DNA of 64,000 bases from Epiperipatus broadwayi (lineage: Eukaryota; Onychophora; Udeonychophora; Euonychophora; Peripatidae). Below are positions 24,621 through 37,788 of this stretch, one piece after another. Both the position numbers and the translations under genes were made by a program. The first letter of the stretch is position 1. Each line of letters opens with the position of its first letter. Under the pieces are notes generated by a model. That model was not told where the DNA came from, searched no databases, and was given only the letters and a program-made list of their open reading frames with translations. The stretch is taken from positions 2,571,001-2,635,000 of the forward strand of contig JAQFVV010006294.1 in assembly GCA_028023455.1 (NCBI GenBank), read 5' to 3'.

Positions 24621-24820
24621 GGTGGAAGAAGAAAATCATTTAAAACATAGCATCAGTGAAACTTCTCAGGATAATGGTGAATCAAGGCGAACTTCCACAT
24701 CAGCAAGACGAAGCTTCTTTAGACGTAGAAAACACCAGCGCAACAACTCCAAAGATAGTAAGGAATTGGCATCTTTCTCAGATATGTCAATCAACAGTGA
24801 CTCTATTACATTAGTGGAAG
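24621..24820 (+). CDS. DLG5: DLG5-like exon: HOOK/basic segment between SH3 and GUK
   Basis: It reads VEEENHLKHSISETSQDNGE, then SRRTSTSARRSFFRRRKHQR and NNSKDSKELASFSD, ending DSITLVE plus one base before gtaaac. The ARRSFFRR(R)KH.R..SKD motif is a strong DLG5 signature and corresponds to the basic HOOK region. In MAGUKs this lies between SH3 and guanylate kinase and binds regulators or lipids. The preceding intron phase (two bases) is satisfied. Confidence 0.95.
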
Positions 24821-25413
24821 GTAAACACTAAAATATCTGTCTTTTTTTTTCTAATGTTTTTTACAATTTGTCTTTTAAAATGCCGATGGGTTGTTGGCAT
24901 TATTTTGCCAGTGTCTTCATAGATGTTTGAAATATAATAGATTATAAAAGTTCAAAAAGTATAAGATTGATAATGTATGAATAAAAATGAAAGTGAAAGA
25001 TTTGTTTTTAGGGGTGGGGGACATAATATGAGTACTAAGTAAAAATATTATTGATGTATTATGTTTTATTCAATTTAATATCTATGTCATAAATTAATAT
25101 AAACATAAAATAATTATTTAGATATTTGAATTCATAATGATAAAGGAAATGTATATGATATACACATCCACCTTTACCTTTGTAATCTATCTTTCTATTT
25201 TTTTTTTTGTCTGAAATTATAATGGCCATACTCTTTTTACAAATGGTTAATAGTGATTGATAAATAAATTCTCAGACAGAATGTCATAGTATGGTCAAAC
25301 ACATGAACAAATCATTAGTTAGACAATTTGCATTTTTTAAAAAAAAAAAATATATATCAAAATCTCTACATCCATATCAACCAGTTATTTTACACTTTGG
25401 GAATTTGTGGAGA
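24821..25413. other. Intron, AT-rich
   Basis: No feature is seen. Confidence 0.4.
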
Positions 25414-25421
25414 AATTTTTT
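25414..25421. repeat. 8 bp target-site duplication, left copy
   Basis: aatttttt is repeated directly after the element at 26376-26383. It is a low-complexity word and is weak on its own. Confidence 0.5.
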
Positions 25422-26375
25422 GGTAATACAGCATCGATTGATCCACGCCATAAGATGGTGCTGTTGCTAGTGAAAAACGAATAGATATAACGTTACCGGG
25501 CTGATTTGATTATTATTATTTTGTAATGTTATCGTGTTTTTTTTTTTTTTGGTTTGGTTTTTTTTTTTTTTTGGGACCATATTTTCTTTTTTTTTTAAAT
25601 AAATAAATTTATTTTTAAATATTTTTTTTAATACATTTTGTAAAAACCTTTTTTTTCTTTATTTTTTTTTTTTAAAACTGGTTGTTTAACAAAATTGGAT
25701 TACGGTCTTTTTTTTTTTTTTAAAGTAACTTTTTTTTTTTTTTTTTCGCTTTTGATTACAGTCTTCTTCTTTTTTAAAGTAACTTTTTTTATTTTTTTTG
25801 GCTTTTTACTTTCATTAAACTACCACAAAGGCAGTTCTTCTGGGTGAGGAGAATATTTCTCTGTTGAAGAAAGGCCACCACATCTGCTTCTGTAGTCTGC
25901 CATTGAAATGTTTTGATCTCGAAAAAGTCTCGGAAAGTGCGCGACTTGATCGTGAACTTTGCCGAATTGTGACTAACAATCCTCATTAACTGAATTCTGA
26001 CCCCTGACAACGAAACCAGGGGTGTTTGGAAAATCGTTACAATTTTTACAAACGAAAATAAAAAAAAATACATCGAAGCCAAAAAAAAAACAAAAACGTT
26101 ATAATATAGTTTTCGACATTCAAAATACAGAAACCTTCACATCATATGCTGTACAATAGTTAAGAGTAATGTCTATTGAGAGTCTTGCATACTTGTCGCT
26201 AATAATGTTCAACATACTAGAGATGTTGGGGTAATGGGTGCACTTCAACATCTTAGCGGTTGAACAGTTTACTAGGCCGTAAGATCTATGAGCGGCCTTG
26301 TAAACAGCATATTTATGTGCTTTAGCGTAGAAACAGCGCTATCTTATGGCGTGGATCAATCGATGCTGTATTACC
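25422..26375 (-). mobile_element. Merlin-like DNA transposon, internally degraded
   Basis: Terminal inverted repeats start ggtaatacagcatcgattga (25422) and end tcaatcgatgctgtattacc (26375). They match perfectly for 35 bp and imperfectly for about 10 more. An 8 bp direct repeat flanks it, the size known for Merlin (IS1016/IS1595-like) elements. The inside carries one minus-strand coding remnant (25789-26082) and long poly-T tracts. GC content in the coding patch is higher than in the host intron. It is too short for a complete transposase. Confidence 0.75.
25789..26082 (-). pseudogene. N-terminal fragment of Merlin/ISXO2-like transposase
   Basis: Of the 97 codons, the middle reads RTFRDFFE, then QTTEADVVAFLQQRNILL, and CLCGSLMKV. 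A helix with W/F-L-Q-x-R-x-L followed by C-x-C-G-x-x-M is the usual start of ISXO2-like transposases, where it precedes a zinc ribbon and the DDE domain. The catalytic domain is absent. One zinc-binding Cys pair is visible and the second pair is lost. It is a fragment, with no reason to expect activity. Confidence 0.6.
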
Positions 26376-26383
26376 AATTTTTT

Positions 26384-28433
26384 TTTCTATTTATGCTAAA
26401 ATAATAATTATATATCTTTATAAAGTTACATAATACCAGCATAGAATTGACATTCTTTTATAAACAAGTAATTCCAAATATTTTTAATTCACTTACCACA
26501 ATTCTTTTTTCAGTGAAAGGTATTAATAATATTTAATGACTTTCTGTATGATTTAGTTAAATTTTAATAATTTAAATACCATTAAAAATATTTCAAGATA
26601 ATTGTCACCTATCTGAATTTTTTCACTATTCTGTCTAACTTCTAAAAAAAATAATGTTTTCTCCAGTTATTGTTATTAATGTTTAAATCATTTAACTTTT
26701 TATTTATTATTATAAATTATCAAAGTAAATTATATAATTGTATTTTTTATGCATGCAAATTTTTGTGTCTCATTCTTTCCTGCTATCATGAACTTATGAA
26801 AATAAAACTACTGAGTTATTTTAGATACTTTTTTTATTGAGTATATTCTTAGCTAATTATGAATTTATATATATATATAACTTTTTTCTACATCATTTTG
26901 AACTGCTTTTAAAGTTTAATGTTTATATATTTTAAATACTTTATATGCATTATCCACTAATAATGTAAAAACTGTAACAATATTGATTTATAGTTAATTT
27001 ATGATTTGTAATTGCAAATAGTATCAAATGGATTAAACTGCAAATTTAACAGATGAATTGCTTTTCTATCAATTATAATGAATGGACATAGAAAATACCT
27101 TATTATTTGTGATGTGATGTTATGACATAATCTGTTTAAATTGCTATTTCAAATAAATAACTAAATATTTTTCAATACCAATATCATTTTATATATTTAT
27201 TTATTAAAACTAAATATAAGTTTTTTAATTTTTTACTTGCTATTAAAACGTATATTATTACAATATTTATCATTAAAAAAAGTAGTATATCTATATTACT
27301 TTTATACCTAGGCAAAAATATTTATTTTAATCAGTTTCATTTATTAAAAAATAAGTCTTTTTAAAATTGATGTAAGTTGTACAGTGTATTTGCAATTAAA
27401 AATGATTTCAAGGATATTTATAAGAATCTATTTGTTAAATCATCTTGAAAATCTTAATGATGAAGTACACAACAATACAACTATTAGTATTCTTTCTTTT
27501 TAACCGACTTTTGTATCAGAAATATTAGCTCGCATAATGCCTGTTTATCCTCATCAAAAACATTTTTTTAAGTTCGTAATAGTATCATATTATTCAGTGT
27601 AAAATGTGAATTTAATTTCTAATCGACAAAATGTTAGTAAATATCATTAAACAATATCTGGAAACCTCCCAAAGAAATTACTATAATAATTATTGAAATG
27701 TATTATGCAAAGAATTTTTTATTCTCATTGCAATAGTTTTACTTTTTTTTTTTTTTTTGATAGCTTGTTTTTTAAATATTGTTTGTACTTGTTTGGAAGG
27801 TTTTTAGCACTTCTAAAAGTATTCTTGCCTATTTATAGATTATGATTATGTTCAAAAGCTTCTATAACATTATTACTTTTTATCATTAGGCCCAAGTAGC
27901 TTGGAAGTCAGTTTGCTTAGTATTAAAATTTACATTAACTATGTTATTATAAATAGTAGAAAATATGGCAATTTATTTATTTTGTGTAACCTATACACAT
28001 TTTTAAAAATTAATAAATATATTATATATATATATAAACATTCTTCACTCTTTAAAACTAATTCCTGATATCACTTTGTATATTTTTTTAATACTATTGA
28101 TTGCTAAATAAATTTATCCATTCTTAATATTTAAACATTTAATGCCTGTTGCATTTATTTTACGAGAATAGTTTCTATCTATGATAAATAAATAAAAATG
28201 TTGTAGTCTGGATGTGATTTTTTTTTTCCTTTCTATTTATTATGTGAACAGATCATCATCTGTATGTTGTATAATGATAAAAATAATTACCATATGAGAG
28301 ATTATCATTTTATATTAAAGTTGCTGTGCATATACTGTATATTAGTGCTTGAATTTTATCATTCAGAAATATATAAGATTTCAAAGTTGGATAATCAAAA
28401 TAGACAATGAAACATAACTCAATTTAACACTAA
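26384..28433. other. Long AT-rich intron tract
   Basis: I see nothing coding and no bounded repeat in this 2 kb. Confidence 0.4.
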
Positions 28434-28695
28434 TTTAGTGTTAATTATTTATTGAACTATTTCCATCATCCAATATTGATCATTGAATGTTTTAGAAAAA
28501 TTTTAAACTTTATTTAAATTTCCAAATACATTCAACTGATAATAGCATACAGGTTAGTATATAACATTATAAATTAATCTGTGTGCTATTACTAACAGTT
28601 GAATGTATTTAGAAAATTTAAATAAAGTTAAAAATTGTTTTAAAGACATTCAATATTAGATTTTGAAAATAGTCCAACATATAATTAATACTAAA
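28434..28695. mobile_element. Foldback MITE-like palindrome
   Basis: Two arms of about 110 bp run inward from tttagtgttaattat (28434) and its inverse ataattaatactaaa (ending 28695). They share atccaatattgatcattgaa-type and ccaaatacattcaactg blocks. The loop is around 28554-28578. There is no coding content. The superfamily is unclear. Confidence 0.65.
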
Positions 28696-29455
28696 ATAAC
28701 ATCATGACAAGTCGTCAGACAACATTAATTTATTTATATTTATAACTCTAGAATCCAAATAGTTGAGTAATTTTAATCTTCCTTGCCATTTTTAAAGTCT
28801 TGAATTTTTATCATGCTTCCAACAATTCAATGATATTATCCTAATTATTACAGATGCATATAATAAATAATATTAATTATTATTGCTGTAGAAGACTTGA
28901 TTCATAAACTGAGATATTTGCTTTCAAAAAAGAAAAAGTGATTTTTATTTATCGTGCAATCTTTAACTTTTTAAATTGATTAAATATTATATATGTTAGT
29001 ATATGTATATATTACTCTAAAAAAGTTTTGTCTTGTGCTTTGAATTGAGAGTATTTTACTTACTTAATAAAATCTTGATGGATTATATATATATCGAATG
29101 TTATATGTATATATTACTTGAAGGAAGCTTAAGTAATTAAATAATAGAATCTTACAAACAAGCAATTATATTTGATTATTATTATTGGTAGTTTGTCCAG
29201 TGCTTGCCCCTCTCATAAGATATATTCTAGCATCTCAATTTTAGAGTCATCATTAATTTTAATTAACCTTTTGTATTATTAAGAAGAAGCAGTTAAATAT
29301 TGTACTGCATTATGCCTTGTTACTGCAAAAGCAGACAATACATTTGTATAGATATTTGTTTCCAAACAAAATCTGTTTTTTATTGAACAAGCTTGTCTTT
29401 TTATGAAACTACAAAATATACATAAAAAATAATCACTTTTACTTATTATGCACTA
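28696..29455. other. AT-rich intron filler
   Basis: No feature is seen. Confidence 0.4.
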
Positions 29456-29627
29456 AAAAGCCAAAAATAATTGTTTTCTTCAACCACAATTGGAATTTTA
29501 TATTTATTTTAAAATAAAACTAACTAATGATTGAATTAATTCATTTCTGGACACCCCACATTTTTGTTTCAAGTTAAATATAGAAACCCCAATTGTGGTT
29601 GAAGAAAACAATTACTTTTGGCATTTT
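29456..29627. repeat. Inverted repeat with about 40 bp arms
   Basis: aaaagccaaaaataattgtt and ttcttcaaccacaattgg (29456-29494) are mirrored by ccaattgtggttgaagaa and aacaattacttttggcattt (about 29588-29627). It is a small foldback element of about 170 bp. Confidence 0.7.
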
Positions 29628-30615
29628 ACTACTCAGTAAATAAAAGTGTTTATTATTATATATTTTTTGTATATATTATATTTAAATTTTTAGTATTGGG
29701 AATCTTTTTTGTATTTGTAATTTTAATCAAAACAAAGAATAAAAACAGTGTCGCAGTCTTTGTAATATTTGAAATAAAATTATTCGTTAAAAATTGATTC
29801 CAGTTTTTTTTTTTAAACACTTTTAAAAAAGGAATTTTTACAATCAAGAGAAATTAAGATTTGTTTTTATTTCTATTTGAATTTACCATTGACTTTTTTT
29901 TTTTTAATATATTGCACCTCTCGTTTGCAAAACTGAAAATTTACTGAACTGATATCAACACATTTGAAATTAGGTTCTATCACCCTAAAATATTTCATTG
30001 TTATCAATTTCTAATATGTACAAAATTTGAAGCAAATCCATTTGATAGAAATATGTTAAACTTTTACAAAATTTAATCTAAATAAACAAACACAGTTTCT
30101 CAATTAAATAAAAACATTTAAAAATATGTATCTGTTGAAAATTCATAGATTAAAAAAATAATAAAATAAATTTTGTTTAATTTTTTTTAAGAGACCATCA
30201 TTTGACAAAAATTGTGTTGTCATCTGTCCGTCCGCTCCCCTTTCCCCCCATTACATTATTATTATAAATGCATTCTAGTGATATATAGTTTTATGATGGA
30301 AATCTTTAAAGGGCACTCTTAATTAAAATATTTCATTTTGTTGAAATTTACTTGAAAGTTACTCAAAAGATACTCATATTTGTATTATTTTAATTTAATC
30401 TGTATTTTTATTTCCAATTTGGTCCATATTATTGTAAATGGATTTAATTTGTAAAGAATGAAGCAAATAGGGAATAAATTCACTCTTATCTGAAATTTAT
30501 TTCAAATAATAAATGTTACTTTTTAAAAGTCAATATTTTTATTCTCTTAAGTTTTCTTTTATGCATTAATCCATGGTCATGATTTATTTCTACACCATTA
30601 TAAATATATACATAT
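29628..30615. other. AT-rich intron filler
   Basis: No feature is seen. Confidence 0.4.
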
Positions 30616-31319
30616 TGTAACGATATGGAAATAATTGGTATAATGAATGGGAATGCTCTTTACATGCGCCACAAATTAATGCGGCAAATTTGTATGTATT
30701 GAAGCGGACATATATATATATGTGTGTGGCATTTTAAAAAATAATGTAAAAGAAATTTAATTTTATTATGCAATTTAATATTATGTGGGAGTAGGTGGGG
30801 GTTCAAGTCAGCGAAGAAAGCGTTACTAATTAATTAAAATCAATTGACGATAAAAGAATGTATAAATTAAATTTTAATTTTGTAATTATTTAGGGGGAAA
30901 GGTGACAAAACACGTAATTACTGTAGGATCAGATAAAAATCAAAGACATTGGAATTTAATTAAGAAAATGCAATTAGTAAAAATTTTAAAATTAAACTTA
31001 GATCGAGGTTGCAATTAGTAAGATTTTTTTTAGATAGCAAAGAAAATAATTTTCTCTTTAAAATTAATTAATCAATTTGAAAGATCCAGATGCCTTTGCT
31101 TTGAGATATATATATATAGGGGCAGAAAAAAAAGTTTTTTAGTTCTTGTAAACTTATTGTAAAGTTTTTTTTAAGCTGTTAAATGACTTCACGCTATGAC
31201 CAGTGAGTAGATCACCGAACCTAATTAAAATGAAATAGTATGTGGGTTGGAATGAGTTTTGGTGGTTTAAATCACCCTACTGATGATTTTGCTAATGTCA
31301 GCTCTTTCCGACTGTTACA
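30616..31319. mobile_element. Possible solo LTR
   Basis: The segment starts TGTAAC and ends GTTACA, has a tatata box (31109-31120) and includes GC-richer patches unlike the flanks. No target duplication is evident. LTR status is an inference from the ends and length (704 bp) only. Confidence 0.3.
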
Positions 31320-34300
31320 GTATCAATCACTAGGGATGAATAATAATCAAATATTTCACTTTCAGAGTAACTAAACTTGTATAGAAAAACAAAGGATAAA
31401 ATGTATTTTAATATTCAACTACAATTCTTTCACCAAATAAGTGTTTGTTTTTAAATAAATATATCTTGGAACCAAATGACATTTTATTGATTTCTAAATA
31501 AATATAAAATAAATAAATAATTGCAGAGTTGCTTTTAATAAATTCACAATTCATTTTCTTCTTTATAATATAAAGTGTAAAGAAATCTTATAATATTAAA
31601 ATAGCTAATGGTAATTTAATATTAATAAGCAAAAGAAAATATTTGCATGTTGTTAATACCTCAGGGTAAATATACCATAAATACCCTAACAATTCTACTG
31701 TGTGACCAGAAAATCAATGATGATGATAAATGACAATCTTATGATTAAAAGAAAAAATAGGAAAACCAAACTTAATAAAAAAATTATATACATTTATTTA
31801 CATTTAAGTAATATCATGACACTGATAAAATAATAAAAATATTTCCTTATATAAATATATTAAATTTATTACAATTTATAAGTTTAAAAAAAATCCTAAC
31901 AAGGGTTATAAAGATATAAATTAAAATTATTTACTGCTATATTAAAGAAATTAATTTAAAAGATAATTAATATGCATATTTAGCAAGTAAAGGATTTTTC
32001 AACAATTAATATCTATTTCTCAAATATATCTAATGTATCTACTTATAATATGTATGACATTAACTGTTTATACTTCTATATGAAATGTAATAAGTGCACT
32101 TATTACATTTATTACTATTTATAATGTGCAAAACTCCAAAGTAAACTAACTTAAGTTAATAAGCTGTGACTTATTCTATGAAGTGGCTAGAGTAAAAAAT
32201 ATATATCCCTAAAATACATGTACACACTTTATGTATGATAAAAGGCATTTGTCATCTCTTATATACAATAAATATATTTGCATATTATCACACACTTATT
32301 CAAAATATATGATAAGAGGCATTTATCACCTCTTATATAAAAATAAATATATCTATGTATTATTATGCTAGGAAAAAATAAAGCTATTATCTAAAATATA
32401 CACAACAATTCAAATCTATCACTATTCTGTTTTAATTGCATATATTACAACGACATATTAAATGTTAAAATAATCTTCAATCTTGAAACAAGCATATAAA
32501 AACTTCTGTAACCCTTACTAAATAATAAATTTATAGGCATTCCAAATTAAATCATTCACACCAAAATATGATATATAATTTTTGCAAACATATGTGTTAT
32601 ATATATAAAAGATTTTCTTTGGGATAGTTAATATATATATAACAATTCATAATAAAAACATTACAATAATAATAATGTTTTAATTTCTTTTCTCTTTTTT
32701 AATTGTAAAGTTCAAAATTTAAAGTAGTTTGTTTTTATGTTGATCCACCTGTGATATTGATATTATTGACGAATTAGAAGGGAAAAGATGAACATTATAA
32801 AAGAAAGTTTTATTAAGATCAAAATTTAAAATTTTTTGAAATAAACAATCTATTATCCATGAAGACTTATTAGAGAAATAATTGCAGCTGGGTATAAAGA
32901 GTTGGTAATTCTTAGAAATGTTTATAATATGTTAATTAATTGGCATGATGATATTTTTCTTCCAGATATTCAGGAATTGCAGCTTTTCTGGTGATTTGTT
33001 TTAAAGAGATAGATTTCTTTAAAGTTCTTTCATCAGATATCTTTTTTATATCATTATCATGCCACAATAGAACTTTAGCAAGTAAAGCAACAGAACAAAG
33101 GCTTGCAAGTCTCCTGACTATTTTATTTCTAGTAAATCATCTTGGTTGTTGATTTTATCATTCTTTTATAACAAAATTGATCCAACTGTTTTGAAATTTC
33201 TTGAGAATTAGCCTAGATTTTCTTTTAAAGGTAAACAATCCCCCTTTCGTGAAATCTCTCTTGATGTCAGAATTACCATAGTATCCTACGAACACTTGTC
33301 TCTTAGAAACCATGCAATGCCAAAAATCTATTGTTATGTTCAGATATCTGTACAAACACTCTTTGCTTGTTTTAAATAACATTGCATTCACGTAGTACAA
33401 AAATAACTTAAATAAATTAAATCATTTTTATATAAATTTATTCAATTTTAATATAGCATATCCCTCATTTCTTAATGCAAAATATCCTTGTAAACATATT
33501 CCATTACTAATGTTAAACTACAATAACTTCCAATAATAACTAAATCTATTATTCCAATTATCTTGTTTTTTTGTTTTTTATTTAAAATAATCTTACACTT
33601 AAATGCAAATGAAAGATGGTAATTTTATCAACTTTCTAAAATTAAAAGGTCTAAAACAAAAAAAAAAAATTTACATGTGAAAATAAAATTAACATAAGTT
33701 TTATTTTTAAAGTTACATATATGATGGCAAGTATTTACAATTAATAAAGTATTAATTTTTGAAGAATGCATATTTTATAATCCATAGTGGGGACCAATTA
33801 CTACAATATATTCTATGTTATTGAAAATGTTGGTTATGGAAATTGTGCAATTTTAACATTAATAGATCACTGAAAAACATTGAATTTTTAGATTCACATT
33901 ATATATAGGATTTATAAATAACGGCTGTTGTTCTGTGATTCGCTGTTCAGAAGCAATGTGCACACCACATTGTTTTTTATTATAAAAAAAATTAATTGTA
34001 TTATAATGGACTGCTTTTGGCTGTATATTTTACAATTAATCCAAGCAAAATATTCCATCAATTTGTACCATCAGTACATGTGAAAAGACTTGCAATAGTT
34101 AACAAAAATCTTTCCTAAAGCAATTGCCTGATTTTTATTGTTAATAGTAGTGAAAAACACGGTTAAATATTTTTAAATCATTAGTATAATAAATTTACAC
34201 TTTTTTTTAATGCAATTATTGATTAACCTTTTAAATCTTTTTTCTCTTGAAAAATGTCATTGTTTAAATATATTTTCTTGTTAAGAAATATTCTTATTTC

Positions 34301-34683
34301 ATTAATAATTTATTGTTTCAATATTTTTATTACAAACTACAATTAAAGGATGAACCATGATTAATTCTTTTAAGTTATTTAGATTTGCAGTAATTATGCA
34401 AGAAATTATTTATTAAATAAATTTGGAATAAATGTTACAGTATATTTAATAAGAAATAAAATATTTTATTACTTGTTTAAAAAAATATATTAGAATAATT
34501 ATGAATTTATTAATGCAACCATTTATTTAGTTTTGAAGTTTTTTTTATTATTTTCAGCCATTATTGATTTATTGCAGAATGATCTCATTTAGGGTTTCAA
34601 GTATCTGTCTAGTATCTTAATTGTTTTACTAGACAGTAGTGACAGTCATTTGTTCTCTCATTCATATATTTTTCTTTGAGTCA
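31320..34683. other. Long AT-rich intron tract
   Basis: This is mostly featureless. A near-duplicate pair of about 55 bp sits at about 32230-32280 and 32303-32355 (gataaaaggcatttgtcat against gataagaggcatttatcac). A small hairpin is at 32092-32118. Confidence 0.4.
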
Positions 34684-34691
34684 TTTTAGTG
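34684..34691. repeat. 8 bp hAT target-site duplication, left
   Basis: ttttagtg recurs at 35090-35097. Confidence 0.9.
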
Positions 34692-35089
34692 CAGGGGTCC
34701 CCAACCTTTTTGCACTTAAGAGCATATTTTATAATACCGACCAAATGGCGGGCACCATTTATTTTTTCAACTAGATGGCGTGCACCATTTATTTTTTCAA
34801 TATAAATTTATAGTTGGATATTGTTAATAATATACATAATGTACAAAAAATATTTATTTCAAAATTAAAATTTTAATATATAATTAACGTTTATATTTTT
34901 ACGCTGTAAAAGTATAGTATGTCCTACAATTTGATTACAATATAATACAATAATTTATAAGAAATGTTAAAAGATTAAATTTATTTGTATCAGATAAATA
35001 ATTTTTTATCATGTTCGGATAGCGGCGGGCACACGTAAAACAGTTTGCAGGCGCCATGGTGCCCGCAGGCATAGGGTTGGGGACCCCTG
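34692..35089. mobile_element. Non-autonomous hAT element
   Basis: It runs from caggggtccccaacc to ggttggggacccctg, a 15 bp perfect TIR, 398 bp in all, with an exact 8 bp target duplication as hAT transposases make. The inside contains ggcgggcaccattt repeats and is non-coding. The CAGGGGTCCCCAA terminus is a pattern found in hAT families of many animals. Confidence 0.93.
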
Positions 35090-35097
35090 TTTTAGTG
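35090..35097. repeat. 8 bp hAT target-site duplication, right
   Basis: It matches 34684-34691. Confidence 0.9.
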
Positions 35098-35599
35098 AAT
35101 GGTTTGTAGCCCCTATATTGCTCATTTATTAAATGTTTAAGTCTCAAATCCATGAATAAGCAAGCAATGGTTAATTATTTTTATTAGAATTTATTTATAA
35201 CTTTATCTTTCTTATTGCATTGTCAAATCCATATAATATTAATATCATTTACGTTCTTTATTACTTTTACAATGCTTCAGATAATTACAACCCATATTTA
35301 GATATAAAGTTGATTAAATCAAATGAAGGAATGAAATATCAATTTATAAGACAAGTAATATAGATAATAATATAACTAATTGGCACTCAAATACAAATAT
35401 AAAATAAATACAATACATTCTAGAATTCATAGAGTGGTAAATTATTGTTATTCAAGAAAAAAAAAATTATATGAAATACAAGTCACCATGAATATGGGAC
35501 TATAAACTACCCCGAAAGCGCTTGGTGATAACTTTTGATAATTTTACGTACATTGAATAGCTTCATTATCTGTGCGCAGAACACATATATATATTAAAC
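35098..35599. other. AT-rich intron filler
   Basis: A short GC-richer patch (cccgaaagcgcttggtgata at about 35512) may already belong to the following Penelope-like element. Nothing else is visible. Confidence 0.4.
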
Positions 35600-35636
35600 A
35601 AATAAATTTACTAAAAGAAGAATTTATAAATAATGA

Positions 35637-36232
35637 TTGTACAAATTTATAAATGGTAATATTAGGTTAGTAGAAAATAAGATAGATTATATAAATAATA
35701 ATAAAGAAGAAAAAAATAGTAATAATAAAAATATAGGTAAAATTAATTATGTAGGTATAAAGACAGGAAATAACTATGAAGTTAAAATTTTAAATAAAGT
35801 TATAGGTAAAATTAATAAAAAATTTAATAATATAATAAATAAATGTTAGAATAGTTAATAAAAATAGAAAAAATATTATTTTAGAAAATAAATATATTAG
35901 TAATTATAATAAAAATTCAGATAATGAAATAAAGTGAATATATGAAATTAATTGTTAAAAATGTCAAATTAATAATATAAAAGTAAATTATGTAAGAGAA
36001 ACATACAAAACTATTACAACCTAAATATGATAGAAATTTGCTAATATATTTACATACATTAGAAACAGGGCATGAGTTTGGAAAGGATTATATAAAAATG
36101 ATACAATTTACAAATAATATAAGGAATAGAAAAATAAAAGTTATTTATATTAATAATGTTAACACAGTATTAAATACAGATTATGGCATGAAATTTTTTT
36201 TGACAATAAATGATAATACTAGAAGGGATTAA
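35637..36232 (+). pseudogene. Penelope-like element: GIY-YIG endonuclease end, decayed
   Basis: On the + strand with stops and shifts it reads IYEINC, then KCQINNIKVNYVRETYKT, and in another frame LLIYLHTLETGHEFGKDYIK followed by RKIKVIYINN and NTDYG. The order C-x-x-C...YVGET...H..ETGH.F......RKI.E..YI.....N.D.G is the GIY-YIG endonuclease domain at the C-terminus of Penelope-like retroelements. The copy has lost its upstream reverse transcriptase. It sits in the DLG5 intron. Confidence 0.7.
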
Positions 36233-36489
36233 AAATAAGAATAGATTTAATTATATAAAAAATAGAAAGAGGGAGCTACTAAATATAAGTGTAAAATTTA
36301 AAAGTTTGAATAGTTAGCCGTTAAGATTTGATTATATAAGAAGAAGGTATGTATAAAATATGTTAAAAAATAATAAAAAATAGGTTAAAATAATTAGTAA
36401 TAAAAGATAAAAAGAATAATATTATAGGTTAAAGAAAATTATATATATTGAATGTTAATATAATTATATACACAACTTTCACTTCTTTT
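36233..36489. other. AT-rich, probably PLE 3' sequence
   Basis: This is A-rich sequence following the endonuclease remnant. No separate feature is seen. Confidence 0.35.
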
Positions 36490-36838
36490 TTTTTTTTTTA
36501 ATTATAGCTCCATGATAATAAATATATAAAATCAACATTCCTCCTTTTTCTTTTTAAAACTTGTTTTATTCCAAACTATAATTTTATTTCTCTTCCATAC
36601 AACGTTTCAACTACATTCTATAATCATTATCAAGTTTCCTTAAAAAAAACAATAATAATAATAAAAAAATAAATAAAAAACAAAAATAATAACACAAATA
36701 AATAAAATATTAATACATCACAAATATATATAATATTCAAATAAAACCACAATATTATTATCATCTACAAATACAATTATTTACCTTTTTCCCTATATTT
36801 AATTATTTCTTTTAAAATACCTTTATAATTTAATACTC
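36490..36838 (-). repeat. PLE 3'-region inverted repeat, left arm (outer part)
   Basis: This is the reverse complement of about 38050-38360. For example, ttctcttccatacaacgtttcaa here matches ttgaaacgttgtatggaagag near 38260. Together with 37789-37910 it forms one arm of a palindrome centred near 37920. A LINE inserted at 36838/37789 splits the arm. Confidence 0.75.
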
Positions 36839-37788
36839 TATATAATGGTCAAAGAATAAGAGTTAGATTTGGATGTAATGAGACTGGTGAAGTGAATATA
36901 GAAAGTGGAGTTAGGCAAGGGTGTAGTATGTCACCTGTTTTGTTTAATATTTATTTAGAAGATATGCTAAATATTTATTTGGACTATGGAGGAGCAAATG
37001 TTGGAGGGAGAGTAATAAAGTGTATAAGATTTGCAGATGATATGGCTCTTATTGCTGAGGAAGAAAAGGATCTTCAGAATATGTTGAATAAATTGGAAGA
37101 AGGATGTATGGCATATGGAATGAAGTATTAATATTGAAAAGACTAAGTGTTTATGGATAGGGAGAGATGCAAAAAGACTGCAAATTGGAATCCATGGTGA
37201 CATGGTGCAGCAGGTGAAGGGATTTAGATATTTGGGTTGTTGGTTGAGTGAGAATGGAAGAAGTGAAGATGAAGTTAAAAGAAGAATAGCATTGGCAAAG
37301 GTGACATTTGTAAAAAGAAAGAAGATATTTTGTGGACCTATGGAAAGAGAATTAAGGAAAAGATTAATTAAATGTTATGTGTGGAGTGTATTAATGTATG
37401 GTTGTGAGACATGGACATTGAGTAATAGAATTAAGAAACGACTGGAAGCTTTTGAGATGTGGACATGGAGAAAAATGGAAAAAATCAGTTGGGTGAATGA
37501 AATAACAAATGAAGTTTTGCATTGAAAGTATCAAAGAGAGAAAGAGAAACTGGATTGGACATATACTAAGAAAAGATTATAGTTTAATGAAAGATGTTTT
37601 GGAAGGAATGGTGAGTGGAAATAAAAAGAAAGGACGGAAGAGATTGACATTATTGGATGATATACGAGATGGAAGGGGTTATGTGGAATTGAGGAAGAGG
37701 GCAAGGAAGAGAATGGAATGGATGAACTGATGTAGTGACTACTCTCTGGACCTGTCTATTGGACAGACTACTATTGATTGATTGACTC
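36839..37788 (+). mobile_element. 5'-truncated RTE-type LINE inserted in PLE palindrome arm
   Basis: The insertion carries the C-terminal half of a reverse transcriptase and ends in tattgattgattgac, a short TTGA-type tail like the microsatellite 3' ends of RTE elements. It interrupts an inverted repeat whose other arm is continuous, so it is younger than the palindrome. It is better preserved than the other RTE pieces here, with only a few frame breaks. Confidence 0.8.
36892..37730 (+). pseudogene. Reverse transcriptase C-terminal part, frameshifted
   Basis: The first segment reads NIESGVRQGCSMSPVLFNIY, LEDML and IRFADDMALIAEEE (36892-37131), with the SPxLFN and FADD catalytic motifs. The next (37202-37525) reads VKGFRYLGCWLSENG and MYGCETWTLSNRIKKRLEAF. 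The last (37509-37730) reads RKRNWIGHILRKDYSLMKDV and GRKRLTLLDDIRDG. These are, in order, the palm, thumb and C-terminal region of RTE-like LINE polymerases (RLRWFGHV.R-type and GRPR..W.D-type end). Two frame breaks, near 37130 and 37515, prevent a single protein. Confidence 0.85.

Noticed and set aside
31270-31320. CTGATGA near 31280 as a hammerhead core
   Set aside because: No GAAA follows at the proper distance and the flanks do not form stems I and II.
34935-35153. Minus-strand 72-codon frame
   Set aside because: It runs through the hAT element end and its flank and has no protein similarity I can recognise.
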